Source: Actinokineospora xionganensis
GTDB lineage: Bacteria > Actinomycetota > Actinomycetes > Mycobacteriales > Pseudonocardiaceae
NCBI RefSeq assembly: GCF_014323725.1
Contig: NZ_JABVED010000017.1
Location: 47,516-111,515, forward strand
Reading direction: 5' to 3'
DNA: 64,000 nt
The notes beneath the pieces were generated by a model that saw nothing but the letters and a program-made list of their open reading frames with translations, searched no databases and was not told where the DNA came from. Each line of letters opens with the position of its first letter. The first letter of the stretch is position 1. Both the position numbers and the translations under genes were made by a program. This document shows positions 36,081 to 44,900 of this stretch, one piece after another.

Positions 36081-36298
36081 GTCAGCGGCGGCGCGGCCGG
36101 CTGGTGTGGGTGGGCGGCGGTGTCGAGTTGCTCAGCGGCGGCGCGGCCGGCTGGTGTGGGTGGGCGGCGGTGTCGAGTTGCTCAGCGGCGGCGCGGCCGG
36201 CTGGTGTGGGTGGGCGGCGGTGTCGAGTTGCTCAGCGGCGGCGCGGCCGGCTGGTGTGGGTGGGCGGCGGTGTCGAGTTGCTCAGCGGCGGCGCGGCC
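36081..36298. repeat. 50-bp tandem repeat, about 4.4 copies
   Basis: Units at 36081, 36131, 36181 and 36231, plus a partial copy at 36281-36298. The full units are identical apart from the first base of the first copy. The unit begins CTCAGCGGCGGCGCGGCC and ends TGTCGAGTTG. The unit start duplicates the last codons and stop of the gene at 36282-36647, so the array probably arose by slippage from that gene end. Fifty is not a multiple of three, so it does not encode a protein repeat. Confidence 0.97.
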
Positions 36299-36647
36299 AG
36301 CTCGCGCGGCGGACCGCGCTGTTCAGCGCGTCGGTGGCGGGTTCGATGCGGGCGAGGTAGTCCTTGAGGTTCTCCGGGTCCGCGCTCGGATCCGCGGTGG
36401 GCGGCGACCCCAGGGTCAGCCAGCCGACGTCGGCCAGCGGCGCCGCGACCTGTCGCCGCCACCAACCGGTGACCTCCTCGGTCACCTTCGCCTCGGCGTC
36501 CTTCGCCGCCGCGATCTCCTTGTCCTCGGAGGCGATCTCGCCGATCAGGGCTAGCGAGCGGGCCCGCTCGTGCTCGGAGTGCGTGCGGGCCGCTCGGTGC
36601 GCGGTGTCGAGGAGTTCCTTGTAGCGCGCGCTGGGGTCGTCGGTCAC
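36282..36647 (-). CDS. Small charged helical protein, last gene of the FtsK operon
   Basis: 121 residues. A long helix (HRAARTHSEHERARSLALIG, then EDKEIAAAKDAEAKV) likely forms a coiled coil, followed by WWRRQVAAPLADVGWL. The GTG start (36647) overlaps the FtsK stop by 4 bp. The stop lies in the last partial unit of the 50-bp repeat. Function unknown; the tight coupling implies it works with the ATPase. Confidence 0.75.
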   Translation of the reverse strand: MTDDPSARYKELLDTAHRAARTHSEHERARSLALIGEIASEDKEIAAAKDAEAKVTEEVTGWWRRQVAAPLADVGWLTLGSPPTADPSADPENLKDYLARIEPATDALNSAVRRASWPRRR

Positions 36648-39358
36648 GGGGCATCCATCGCTGTCGAGGTGTCGAACGGGATCAGGACCTGCGGGCGGGC
36701 GTGCGTGGTGCGGTCGAAGAACACCGCGCGGTGCGGACGCGGCGACCAGTCGATGAGCTGACCGGCCGCGATGCTGTTGAGCTCCTGGCCCTGCACGTCG
36801 AGCGCCACCCACGCGCCGACGTCGTCGGTGCCGCCGAACCCGAGGGTGTCCTTGAGCCTGCCGACGCCGCGCCACCACCCGATGGTGTGCACGTGGGCGG
36901 CGGGGCCGTTCTTGAGCAGCGACCGCAGCCGGTCCAGGCCGCTGCGCATCAGCGGCGGCTCCTTCACCTCGAGCCACGGGTGGGCCGCGTCGACCGCGTA
37001 GAAGAACACGAACCGCGGCCGTTCGCCGGATTCGGCCGTGAGGGTCGCGATGTCCTCGCCGGTCCGCAGATCGACCTCGTGGCCCGCGCCGATGAGCACG
37101 TCGGCGAGCCGCTTGACCCGCTCGTGCAACGACGCCACCGGGCACCACAGGCTGAAGTCGCAGGTGCCCGGCGCGTGCAGCCGGGCCAGCGACAGGGCCG
37201 CACTCTCCATAATGGACAGCGCGTCCGCCGTCGCCGTCCCCAGGACGGCCAGGTTGCGGCCGGGCACCGGGTCCAGCCGCGGGCTCGCCGACTGGTCGGC
37301 CACGTCGATGACCTGGCCGAGCACGGGACCGGGGGGATTGGCGTACGCCGCCGCCGTCAGCAGCTCCGGCTGGTGGGCGCCGTCGAACAGCCGCGGCACC
37401 GGGGACGTCTGCTCCTCCCACAGCCTGCGCTGCAGCGCGTCGAACGTCCCCCGCGAAGAGGCGTCCGGGATGTGCGCGATCTCATTCCCATGCGCCACAC
37501 CGGATTCGTGGTTGAGCACCGCGTGCCACCGCGGCAGCGTGACCGAGGCGTTGTTGTGCTCGGCGAGCACCCGCTTCGCCTTCGGCATCGCGATCCGCAG
37601 GGTGCACTGGTCATAGACCGCGGGCTTGCCCCAGAACGCCTCGATGCCCGCGATGTCCTGGCTGGCCAGCACCAGGTGGATACCTTGGGAACGCCCACGC
37701 CGCGCCACGTCCTCCAGCAGCGACGCCGCCTGCTGGGTGATCTGGTCGCGCCCGCCGAACAGCGCCTGGAACTCGTCGATGACCGCGACGATGCGCGGCC
37801 AGTGCCCGTCCGGGTCGGCCTCCCGCAGCTCCGCGAGCTTGGTCACCTCCTGCCGCTTGGCCGCCTCGGCCCGCCGGGCCAGCTCCTCGGCCAGGAACCG
37901 CAGCAGCGCCAAGCCGAACTCGCGGTCGGTGTTCACGTTCACACCGACCAGGCGCGCCTGCGGCAGCCAGCTCGGGTCCTTGCGACCCGGGGTCAGCCCC
38001 GCGAAGGAGACACCCTCCTTGAAATCGAGCAGGTACAGCTCCAGCTCCGACGGTGGGTACCGGGCGGCGAGACCGCCGAGCATCGCGTAGAGGAAATTCG
38101 TCTTGCCCGACCCGCTCGGCCCCGCCACCAGGGCGTGCGGCGTCGCGTCGCCGATCACCACCTCGACCGGCGCGCCGTCGTGGAACCCGACCGGGGTGCG
38201 CAGCTCGTCGCGCGCGGACTCCTGGCACAGCGTCTCCGGCAGCAGGTCGGCGAACGTGCGCGGCCTGCCGCGCCGGGACAGCACGACCTCGCCGATCGCG
38301 CTCGCCGCCCGGCTCACCGCCGCGGCGGGCGCGGGCGCGTCGGCCCGGACCACCACGCCCGGCCCGGTCATGCTGCTCGTCGCGTGCTCGCCGTCGACGA
38401 AGGTGACTGTCTCCATCGGACTGTTCGCCGCCACCGGCACGTCGACCAGGATCAGGTGCACCCCGGCGTCCGGCCCGGTGCGCGCGACCCGGTTGAGCTC
38501 GCGGTACAGCTCGTCCGCCGGCCGCTCGCCGTTGCCGAACAGCACCGCGACCTGCCACGGCTCCACCCGCTTGCCCGCCGTCGCGCAGGTCTCCCGCAAC
38601 GAGCCAGCGCCATGGCGCAGCGTCGCCGCGTGCACCTTGCGGATGTGCCCGGCCAGACCCGCGAGCAGGTCGTCGAGCCGCGTCGGGTCGTGCACCACCA
38701 TCAGCCCGGCCGCCGTCAGCGGGTGCAGCCTGGGCAGTGGGCCGGTCAGATGGCCGATGTCCCACAGGTGCACCCGGATCGCGCCCGGGACGAATGTGCT
38801 CAGCATCCGCACCAGCAGCGACTCCACGATCGAGTCCACCGCCGCGCGACTGTCGGCGACGGAGTTCAGCCGCAGGTGTCCGACGTCGAGCAGCGGCACC
38901 GCCAGCGGGAACCCGTGCTCCGGCGGGGCGTGCTCCACCCGCGCCGACCCGATCCGCCACAGGCGCGGCGCCGAGGCGCCGGGGTCGCGCCCCACCTGCC
39001 CCAGCCAGTCCTCCCACGGCAGCCCCGCAGGGCCCACCGCTTCAGCGGCGACCACCTCGCGGACCGCGCCGAGGCCGGTCTCGTGCCACTCGGCGTAGTT
39101 GCGGTCCCGCTCGGCCGTCACCCGCTGCCACACCGCGCGCCGCGCCGGGTCGTCGGCCAGGCTCGCCATCAGGTCGGAGTCCCTGGCGGCCTTCGCCAGT
39201 CCCATCCCGTAGACGGCCCGCTCGAACTCCAGCTGCCGCTTGCGGGTCTCGGCCCGCCACCGCCGGTTCTGGGCGGCGCCCAGCGCCAGGCCCAGCACGC
39301 TCCGCAGCTCCGCCAGCGCCTGCTCGGCCCGATTGCGACGCTCGCCCTTGCCCAGCAT
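36644..39358 (-). CDS. FtsK/SpoIIIE-family ATPase
   Basis: 904 residues. N-terminal coiled-coil region (~1-110), a long middle region with possible degenerate nucleotide-binding fold, then an FtsK/SpoIIIE motor with Walker A in VAGPSGSGKTNFLYAML (~418) and Walker B in IVAVIDEFQALFGG (~525), plus ARRGRSQGIHLVLASQD. The remaining ~300 residues contain a second, Walker-less P-loop-like domain (RNLAVLGTATADALS). There are no membrane helices, so it is not cell-division FtsK; the layout is closer to EccC-type or defence/secretion motors. It is preceded by two small helical proteins and followed by another, all overlapping, as in a dedicated machine. Confidence 0.85.
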   Translation of the reverse strand: MLGKGERRNRAEQALAELRSVLGLALGAAQNRRWRAETRKRQLEFERAVYGMGLAKAARDSDLMASLADDPARRAVWQRVTAERDRNYAEWHETGLGAVREVVAAEAVGPAGLPWEDWLGQVGRDPGASAPRLWRIGSARVEHAPPEHGFPLAVPLLDVGHLRLNSVADSRAAVDSIVESLLVRMLSTFVPGAIRVHLWDIGHLTGPLPRLHPLTAAGLMVVHDPTRLDDLLAGLAGHIRKVHAATLRHGAGSLRETCATAGKRVEPWQVAVLFGNGERPADELYRELNRVARTGPDAGVHLILVDVPVAANSPMETVTFVDGEHATSSMTGPGVVVRADAPAPAAAVSRAASAIGEVVLSRRGRPRTFADLLPETLCQESARDELRTPVGFHDGAPVEVVIGDATPHALVAGPSGSGKTNFLYAMLGGLAARYPPSELELYLLDFKEGVSFAGLTPGRKDPSWLPQARLVGVNVNTDREFGLALLRFLAEELARRAEAAKRQEVTKLAELREADPDGHWPRIVAVIDEFQALFGGRDQITQQAASLLEDVARRGRSQGIHLVLASQDIAGIEAFWGKPAVYDQCTLRIAMPKAKRVLAEHNNASVTLPRWHAVLNHESGVAHGNEIAHIPDASSRGTFDALQRRLWEEQTSPVPRLFDGAHQPELLTAAAYANPPGPVLGQVIDVADQSASPRLDPVPGRNLAVLGTATADALSIMESAALSLARLHAPGTCDFSLWCPVASLHERVKRLADVLIGAGHEVDLRTGEDIATLTAESGERPRFVFFYAVDAAHPWLEVKEPPLMRSGLDRLRSLLKNGPAAHVHTIGWWRGVGRLKDTLGFGGTDDVGAWVALDVQGQELNSIAAGQLIDWSPRPHRAVFFDRTTHARPQVLIPFDTSTAMDAP

Positions 39359-39604
39359 CTACAGCCTCATCAGATAGTCGATCACGGCTTGGCGTCCGCG
39401 CGCGATCAGCTCACTCGCCCGGTTCACCTCGGCGATCGCGAGTTCGAGCTCGGCCGGGTACCAGCCGTCCTCCACCCGTTTGACCCCGAGGAGGACCGCC
39501 TTGGCCTCCTCGAGGGAGGGCACGGCCGCCGCCGTGTAGGCGGCGGTCCGGTCCAGCGCGTCGGACACCCCGCGCAGTTGCTCGGCCAGCTCCGAGATCG
39601 TCAA
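39359..39604 (-). CDS. Small helical protein of the FtsK operon, 81 aa
   Basis: Start TTG 39604 overlaps the stop of the preceding gene (TTGA). All-helical: ISELAEQLRGVSDALDR then ELELAIAEVNRASELIARG, with a possible helix-turn-helix hairpin of WXG100 size, but with no WXG motif. It ends 1 bp before the FtsK start codon. A role as substrate or subunit of the ATPase is inferred. Confidence 0.7.
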   Translation of the reverse strand: MTISELAEQLRGVSDALDRTAAYTAAAVPSLEEAKAVLLGVKRVEDGWYPAELELAIAEVNRASELIARGRQAVIDYLMRL

Positions 39605-39861
39605 AGTCGTGCCGCGTAGCCCTCGGCGGTGGTGATGCTCGCTTGGACCGTCGCCTGAGCGCCCGCCAGGACCTGCAGCGCCTCGGCCAGCAGGCCATGG
39701 GCCTGCGCCACGTCGGCCTGACCACTGCCTTGGGTCGCCGTCGCCAGAGCGCTGCGCGCCTCGTCTAGTTGGAGCGACGCCTGTGAAATCGCCGCGATAC
39801 CTGCCTGGGCCTTTTCGGTGGCCACCGCGATCCCTGTCCGGATCTCTTCCACGCCCGCCAT
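39601..39861 (-). CDS. Small helical protein, first gene of the FtsK operon, 86 aa
   Basis: Begins MAGVEEIRTGIAVATEKAQA and is Ala-rich and helical throughout, ending TTAEGYAARL. Size and hairpin-like helices resemble ESAT-6-type partners, again without WXG. ATG 39861. Coupled to the next gene by a 4-bp overlap. Confidence 0.7.
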   Translation of the reverse strand: MAGVEEIRTGIAVATEKAQAGIAAISQASLQLDEARSALATATQGSGQADVAQAHGLLAEALQVLAGAQATVQASITTAEGYAARL

Positions 39862-39964
39862 GCCGTCGAAGATTAGTGCTGATGATCTCCAAGCGGCACA
39901 CCGGGTGCACACCTCTGACCGATCGTGGGACCGCACCGGGTGAACCGCTGGTTGAATGTCGGAC

Positions 39965-40306
39965 ATGGACACTGGGGACATCGCGAGCACACCCGAACCG
40001 CCCTACTATGCCGTGGTCTTCACCTCGGTCTTACGGCCGGACCACGACGGCTACTACGAGACGGCCGCGCTGATGTCGAAGCTGGTCGCCGAGAGCCCCG
40101 GCTACCTCGGACACGAGAGCGCGCGCGGCGAGGACCGCCTGGGCATCACGGTCGCCTACTTCACCGACGAGGCGGCCATCAAGACCTGGCGCGACAACGC
40201 CGAGCACGCCGCCGCACGCGCGCGCGGCCGCGCCGAGTGGTACGACGGCTTCGAACTGCGGATCTCGAAAGTAGAACGCGCGTACGGCTTCCGTCGTGCC
40301 GATTAG
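39965..40306 (+). CDS. Antibiotic-biosynthesis-monooxygenase-fold protein
   Basis: 113 residues, ferredoxin-like dimeric alpha/beta barrel (ABM family): YYAVVFTSVLRPDHDGYYET, SPGYLGHESARGEDRLGITVAYFTDEAAIKTW and VERAYGF at the end. These conserved general proteins may be heme- or quinol-related; function unknown. ATG 39965 (39956 alternative). Divergent from the FtsK operon. Confidence 0.85.
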   Translation: MDTGDIASTPEPPYYAVVFTSVLRPDHDGYYETAALMSKLVAESPGYLGHESARGEDRLGITVAYFTDEAAIKTWRDNAEHAAARARGRAEWYDGFELRISKVERAYGFRRAD

Positions 40307-40333
40307 CGCGGTCGCATGAAAATCCACTGTGGA

Positions 40334-40900
40334 CTAGGGCTGGCCGGTCAGGCTGAGCAACTGCTCGATCTGCCCCTTGCGGGACCGCGCCACGCGGTCG
40401 GCGAGCGCCCGCGCGCAGTGGCTGACACCGCCCGCCAGCTCCGCGCGGGCCATTTCCACCGCACCGTGCTGATGCCCCGTCAGCACGGTGACGAAGCGGC
40501 GTTCGAAGTCGCCGTCCGGGGTGGTCCTGAGGCTCTCGATGGTGTCCGGCGCGGTCACCGGCAGTCCGCCGTGCGCTTCGTGCGCGCCCGGGTTCGGGTC
40601 GGCGTCGGTGGGCTTGCCCCACTCGGTCAGCCAGCCTGCCATCGACTCGATCTCCTCGGCCTGGGTCAGCTCGATCGCCCGGGCCAGGTCGGCGACCCGC
40701 GCCCGCACCGGGCGGCCCGCGGCGAGTCGGACCAGGTCGATGCCCTGGCGGTGGTGGGTGATCGACATCTGCAGGTACATCACGTCGGCGTCGTTGAAGC
40801 TCGAGGCCGCGACGGGCGGCAGGGTCGGGGCTGAGGCGGGCGCGCCGCACCCGGCCAGGAAGGCGAGGGCCGTGAGGGCGGCCAGGACGCGGCGCGCCAC
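40334..40900 (-). CDS. DUF305 lipoprotein
   Basis: 188 residues. Lipoprotein signal LAALTALAFLAGCGAP (lipobox LAGC). DUF305 helical bundle with DVMYLQMSITHHRQGIDLVRLA and later VTLTGHQHGAVEMARAEL: the Met/His pattern of DUF305 proteins, several of which bind copper. GTG 40900, 2 bp after the stop of the LPMO gene, so co-transcribed with a copper enzyme; a copper-supply role is inferred. Confidence 0.88.
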   Translation of the reverse strand: MARRVLAALTALAFLAGCGAPASAPTLPPVAASSFNDADVMYLQMSITHHRQGIDLVRLAAGRPVRARVADLARAIELTQAEEIESMAGWLTEWGKPTDADPNPGAHEAHGGLPVTAPDTIESLRTTPDGDFERRFVTVLTGHQHGAVEMARAELAGGVSHCARALADRVARSRKGQIEQLLSLTGQP

Positions 40901-40902
40901 GG

Positions 40903-41655
40903 TCAGCTCCGCAGCCAGAGCGCGGGGGTCACGTCGGGCTCCCAGCCGGACAGTGCCGTGTGGGCCTGCCTGCACGTGTAGGAGGCGCCGTTGTAGGTCA
41001 CCACCGCCCCGGTCGCGTACGCCGTGCCCGGCGCCCACGTCCCGCTTGACGGCGGCGTCGTGGTCGGCGGTGTGGTGGTCGGCGGCGTGGTGGTGGGGGG
41101 AGTCGTCGTCGGGGGAGTGGTGGTGGTCGGGGGCGTGGTGCCGCCGCCGATCTGCAGGTCGACGCACGAGTAGAAGGCCATCGGGGTGTCGGCGATGTTC
41201 CAGATCGCCAGGAGCTTCTGCCTGCCGGAGAACCCGCTGAGGTCCACCTGGTGGGTCACCGTCGAGCCGGGCTGGGCGCCGCCGCTGTTGAAGTACGCGA
41301 CCCGAGTGTTGCCGATGTAGTACTCCCAGTCGCGGGTGGAGTGCCGGGCGGTGATCACCCAGTTGAAGGTGACCCGGCCACTGACCGACGTGGTGGGCCA
41401 ATCGCGCGTGTCGTCGTTGAGCTGGGCGAATTGGCTCAGCCCGGCGTGGCAGTTGCGCTGGCCTTTGGGCCCTTCGACACTCTGCGGCTCCCAGACGATC
41501 GGGCCGCAGTCGGAGACCTTCCCCTGCGCGCACATGGCCTGCCTGCTGGCCGGGGACGAGACATAACCGTGGGCGAATGCCGGGGTGGCCGGGATGACGA
41601 CCAGCAGCAGCGGGGCGAGACAGGCTCCGGCGGCCAGGGCGAATCGACGTTTCAC
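40903..41655 (-). CDS. Secreted chitin-active LPMO (AA10) with CBM5/12
   Basis: 250 residues. Signal peptide ends AFA, exposing His (HGYVSSPASRQAMC) as the N-terminal copper ligand; the second histidine brace ligand is in WVITARHSTRDWEYY. The catalytic domain is followed by a Thr/Pro linker of TTTPP units and a C-terminal CBM5/12 chitin-binding module (WAPGTAYATGAVVTYNGASY...W). It cleaves crystalline chitin oxidatively. GTG 41655 has GGAGG 5 nt upstream. A perfect DasR-type operator core lies 84 bp upstream, fitting control by N-acetylglucosamine status. Confidence 0.93.
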   Translation of the reverse strand: MKRRFALAAGACLAPLLLVVIPATPAFAHGYVSSPASRQAMCAQGKVSDCGPIVWEPQSVEGPKGQRNCHAGLSQFAQLNDDTRDWPTTSVSGRVTFNWVITARHSTRDWEYYIGNTRVAYFNSGGAQPGSTVTHQVDLSGFSGRQKLLAIWNIADTPMAFYSCVDLQIGGGTTPPTTTTPPTTTPPTTTPPTTTPPTTTPPSSGTWAPGTAYATGAVVTYNGASYTCRQAHTALSGWEPDVTPALWLRS

Positions 41656-41738
41656 AGGGTCCTCCAACAGCGGCGTTTCCGTGCCGCCTGGCACGGTGCG
41701 GGAGCAGTGGGACGCCTGCTGCCTTAGGGGTGCTCGGA

Positions 41739-41750
41739 TGGTCTAGACCA
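41739..41750. promoter_or_regulatory. DasR-type operator (dre) core
   Basis: TGGTCTAGACCA, a perfect 12-bp palindrome, identical to the core of the dre consensus bound by the GntR regulator DasR in streptomycetes. It lies 84 bp upstream of the chitin LPMO start, the expected target type. Confidence 0.8.
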
Positions 41751-41919
41751 TAAATCCGGGTCCTGGTGGCGTCAAGATCCGCGAGTGGGGCGGTAATTTC
41801 ACAGAGTTACCGGGTGTACTCGGATGGGATCGGTACGGCCGGGTTGCCAAAGGACGGGGACGCCCTCCGGTACCTTGGACACCTGTTCGAGCGATAGACG
41901 AAGCCGGGAGAGCGAGCCA

Positions 41920-44900
41920 GTGACTGCCGAGACCCTCTATGGGGCCGACGACCTGACCCATCTGGAGGGTCTGGAGGCGGTCCGCAAGCGGCCCGGCATG
42001 TACATCGGCTCCACCGACAGCCGGGGCATCAACCACCTGTTCAGCGAGATCGTCGACAACTCCACCGACGAGGGTGTCGCCGGTCACGCCTCTCGTGTGA
42101 TCGTGACCCTGCACGCCGACGGCAGCGTCCAGGTCGACGACGACGGCCGCGGCATCCCGACCGGTGTGCACGCCAAGTCCGGCCTCTCCGGTGTCGAACT
42201 CGTGCTCACCAGGCTGCACGCGGGCGGCAAGTTCGGCGGCTCCGGCTACAAGACCTCCGGCGGCCTGCACGGCGTCGGCGCCTCCGCGGTCAACGCGCTG
42301 TCGCACCGTTTCGACATCACGGTGAAGCGCGAGGGCAAGGTCCACCAGATGTCCTTCGCCCACGGCGTGCCCGGGGTGTTCGACGGGCCGGGGCCGAAGG
42401 CGAAGTTCACCCGCCAGTCCGGGCTCAACATCGTCGGCAAGATGAAGCGTGGCGAGGCCTCCGGAACGTCCATCCGCTACTGGTACGACGCCCGCTACTT
42501 CGAGAACGCCGCCGCCCTCGACGTCGAGGCGGTGCGGGCCAAGCTGCGCAACACCGCGTTCCTCGTCCCCGGCGTGAAGTACGTGCTGCGCACGGCCATC
42601 GAGGACGCGATCTCCGAGGAGACGTTCCACTACCCCAACGGCCTGACCGACATGGTCGACTTCCTCGCGCCGTCGAGCGAACGCGCCGTCTCCGGCACCC
42701 TGCTCATCCTTGGTGACGGGACCTACCTGGAGAACGCGGCCGACGAGAACGGCGTCATGCGGTCCAAAGTGGAGCGCAAGGCCGAGGTCGAGGTCGCGCT
42801 GCGCTGGGGAACCGGCTACGAGCGCACGGTCGAGTGCTTCACCAACACCATCCGCAACATGCACGGCGGCACCCACCGCAAGGGCTTCGAGCGCGCGGCG
42901 GTGAAAGCGCTGCAGGACGCCATCTCCCGCACCCGCGGCCTGCTCAAGCCGAAGGAAGACCTGCCGACCCTCGACGACGTGCTCGAAGGCATGACCGCCG
43001 TCGTGCACGTGCGCATCCCGGAGCCGCAGTTCACCTCGCAGACCAAGGACGAGCTGTCCACCGCGGGGATCACCAAGGTCATCGGCGGAGTCGTCGAGCG
43101 CCACCTCAAGGCCTGGATCGACGACAAGAAGACCAAGTCCGAGGCCAAGGTCGTCCTGCAGAAGATCGTCGACGCGGGCCGGGTTCGCGTCGCGCAGAAG
43201 CAGCAGAAGGACGCCGCCCGCCGCAAAACCGCCCTTGAGGGCGCCGCGATGCCGCCGAAACTGGTCGACTGCCGTGCCACGGGCGTGGCCCGCAGTGAAC
43301 TGTTCCTCGTCGAGGGCGACAGCGCGTTGGGTTGCTTTACCGGCGACACGATGGTCGCGCTGGCTTCCGGGCGGAGCATGTCCTTCGCGGACTTGGCCGC
43401 CGACTGGGCGAACGGCGTCACGCATTTCGGCTACACCACGAACAAGGCGGGCCGTGTTGTGGTCGCCCCGCTCGTCGAACCTCGCCTTACCAAACGGGAC
43501 GCACCTCTGGTTCGAGTGACCTTGGACAATGGCGAATCCGTTCGATGCACGCCGGATCATCGCTTCCGCCTCCGCGACGGCTCCTACCGGCGCGCGGACG
43601 CATTGCGGCCAGACGACTCGCTGATGCCGCTCTATCGGTCTCTGTCGACGAAGTCCTCCGGCGACAAGCTGGAGGGCTACGAGAAGGTCTGGATGAACGA
43701 CCGCGAGGAGTGGGTCTACACCCACTATCTGGCGGATGCCTACAACCTGAGGCACGGCGCGGACAGCGTGGACAACGGAAACGTCCGTCACCACGTCGAC
43801 GTGGACAAGCGCAACAACGACCCGCGCAACCTTCGGCGGATGACGTGGGAGGACCACTCGGCGCTCCACGCCTCGATGATGGGCGAGCACGTTCACGCCG
43901 GGTATCGAGCCTGGCTCGACACCGGTGGCCTCGAGTTCAAGTCCGCGATGCTGTCGGCGCAGTGGAAGGACCCCGGTTTCCGTGAGGCCTGCCTCAACCG
44001 TCTTGCCGCGCTGAACTCCGATCCCGATTTCCGGGAGCGCGTCGAGCAGGGTTTCCAGGACTGGTACACGTCTCTCGACGACGCCGAACGGGCCGCCTAC
44101 GCCGAACGGATGCGGGAACGGCAGGCCGAGTATCGGGCACACCCAGAACACCGCGCGGCGGCCGCTGCGCGCGTCCGCGCGTTCTTCGCTGATCCCGCCC
44201 GCCGAGCGCAGTGGAGCGCCCGGTCGAAGGCACAGTGGCAGGACGAGGAATTGCTCGCGTGGCGGTCCAAGCTCACGATCCAGCGGTTCGCCGACCCCGC
44301 GGAGCGAGACCGTCAGCGGGCCGCGGTGATCACGTGGCATCAGCAGAATCCCGAGTTCGGTGAGCGTCACGCGGTTCGCATGCGAACGCGGATGAGCGAC
44401 CTGTCGAACGGTCACCTGGCCGCCGCTCAGGCGGGCCACGCGCGGTATGTGGAGTCGGTTTCCCGAGCGGAGCGCGTCGCCAAGCAGAACGACGGGCGCA
44501 GGTTGGCAGCCCTTCGTCGGCTCGCACCGCTGATGGAGTCGCTGTCCGACGTGGAACTGGCTGAGGCGTACGAGACCACTCGACTCAGCACCGCCCGCAC
44601 CGGTCTGCGCTTCGACCGTCTGCTCCAGTGCTACGAAGGCGATTTCCAGCGATTGCGCGAAGCCGCTTCGCTCGTCAACCACAAGGTCGTGTCGGTCGAG
44701 CCGTTGACCGAGACCGCCGATGTTTATGACCTCACGGTCGAGGGCTACCACAACTTCGCGCTCGAAGCGGGCGTCTTCGTCCACAACAGCGCACGGATGG
44801 CCCGGGTGTCGGAGTACCAGGCGCTGCTTCCGTTGCGGGGCAAGATTCTCAACGTGCAGAAGGCCAGCCTGGCCGACACCCTGCGCAACGTGGAGATCGC

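Noticed and set aside
36081..36298. Possible CRISPR array
   Set aside because: The repeats are directly adjacent with no spacers, and no cas gene is present; it is a tandem repeat.
41045..41145. Repetitive DNA in the LPMO gene
   Set aside because: It encodes the Thr/Pro linker; low complexity is expected there.
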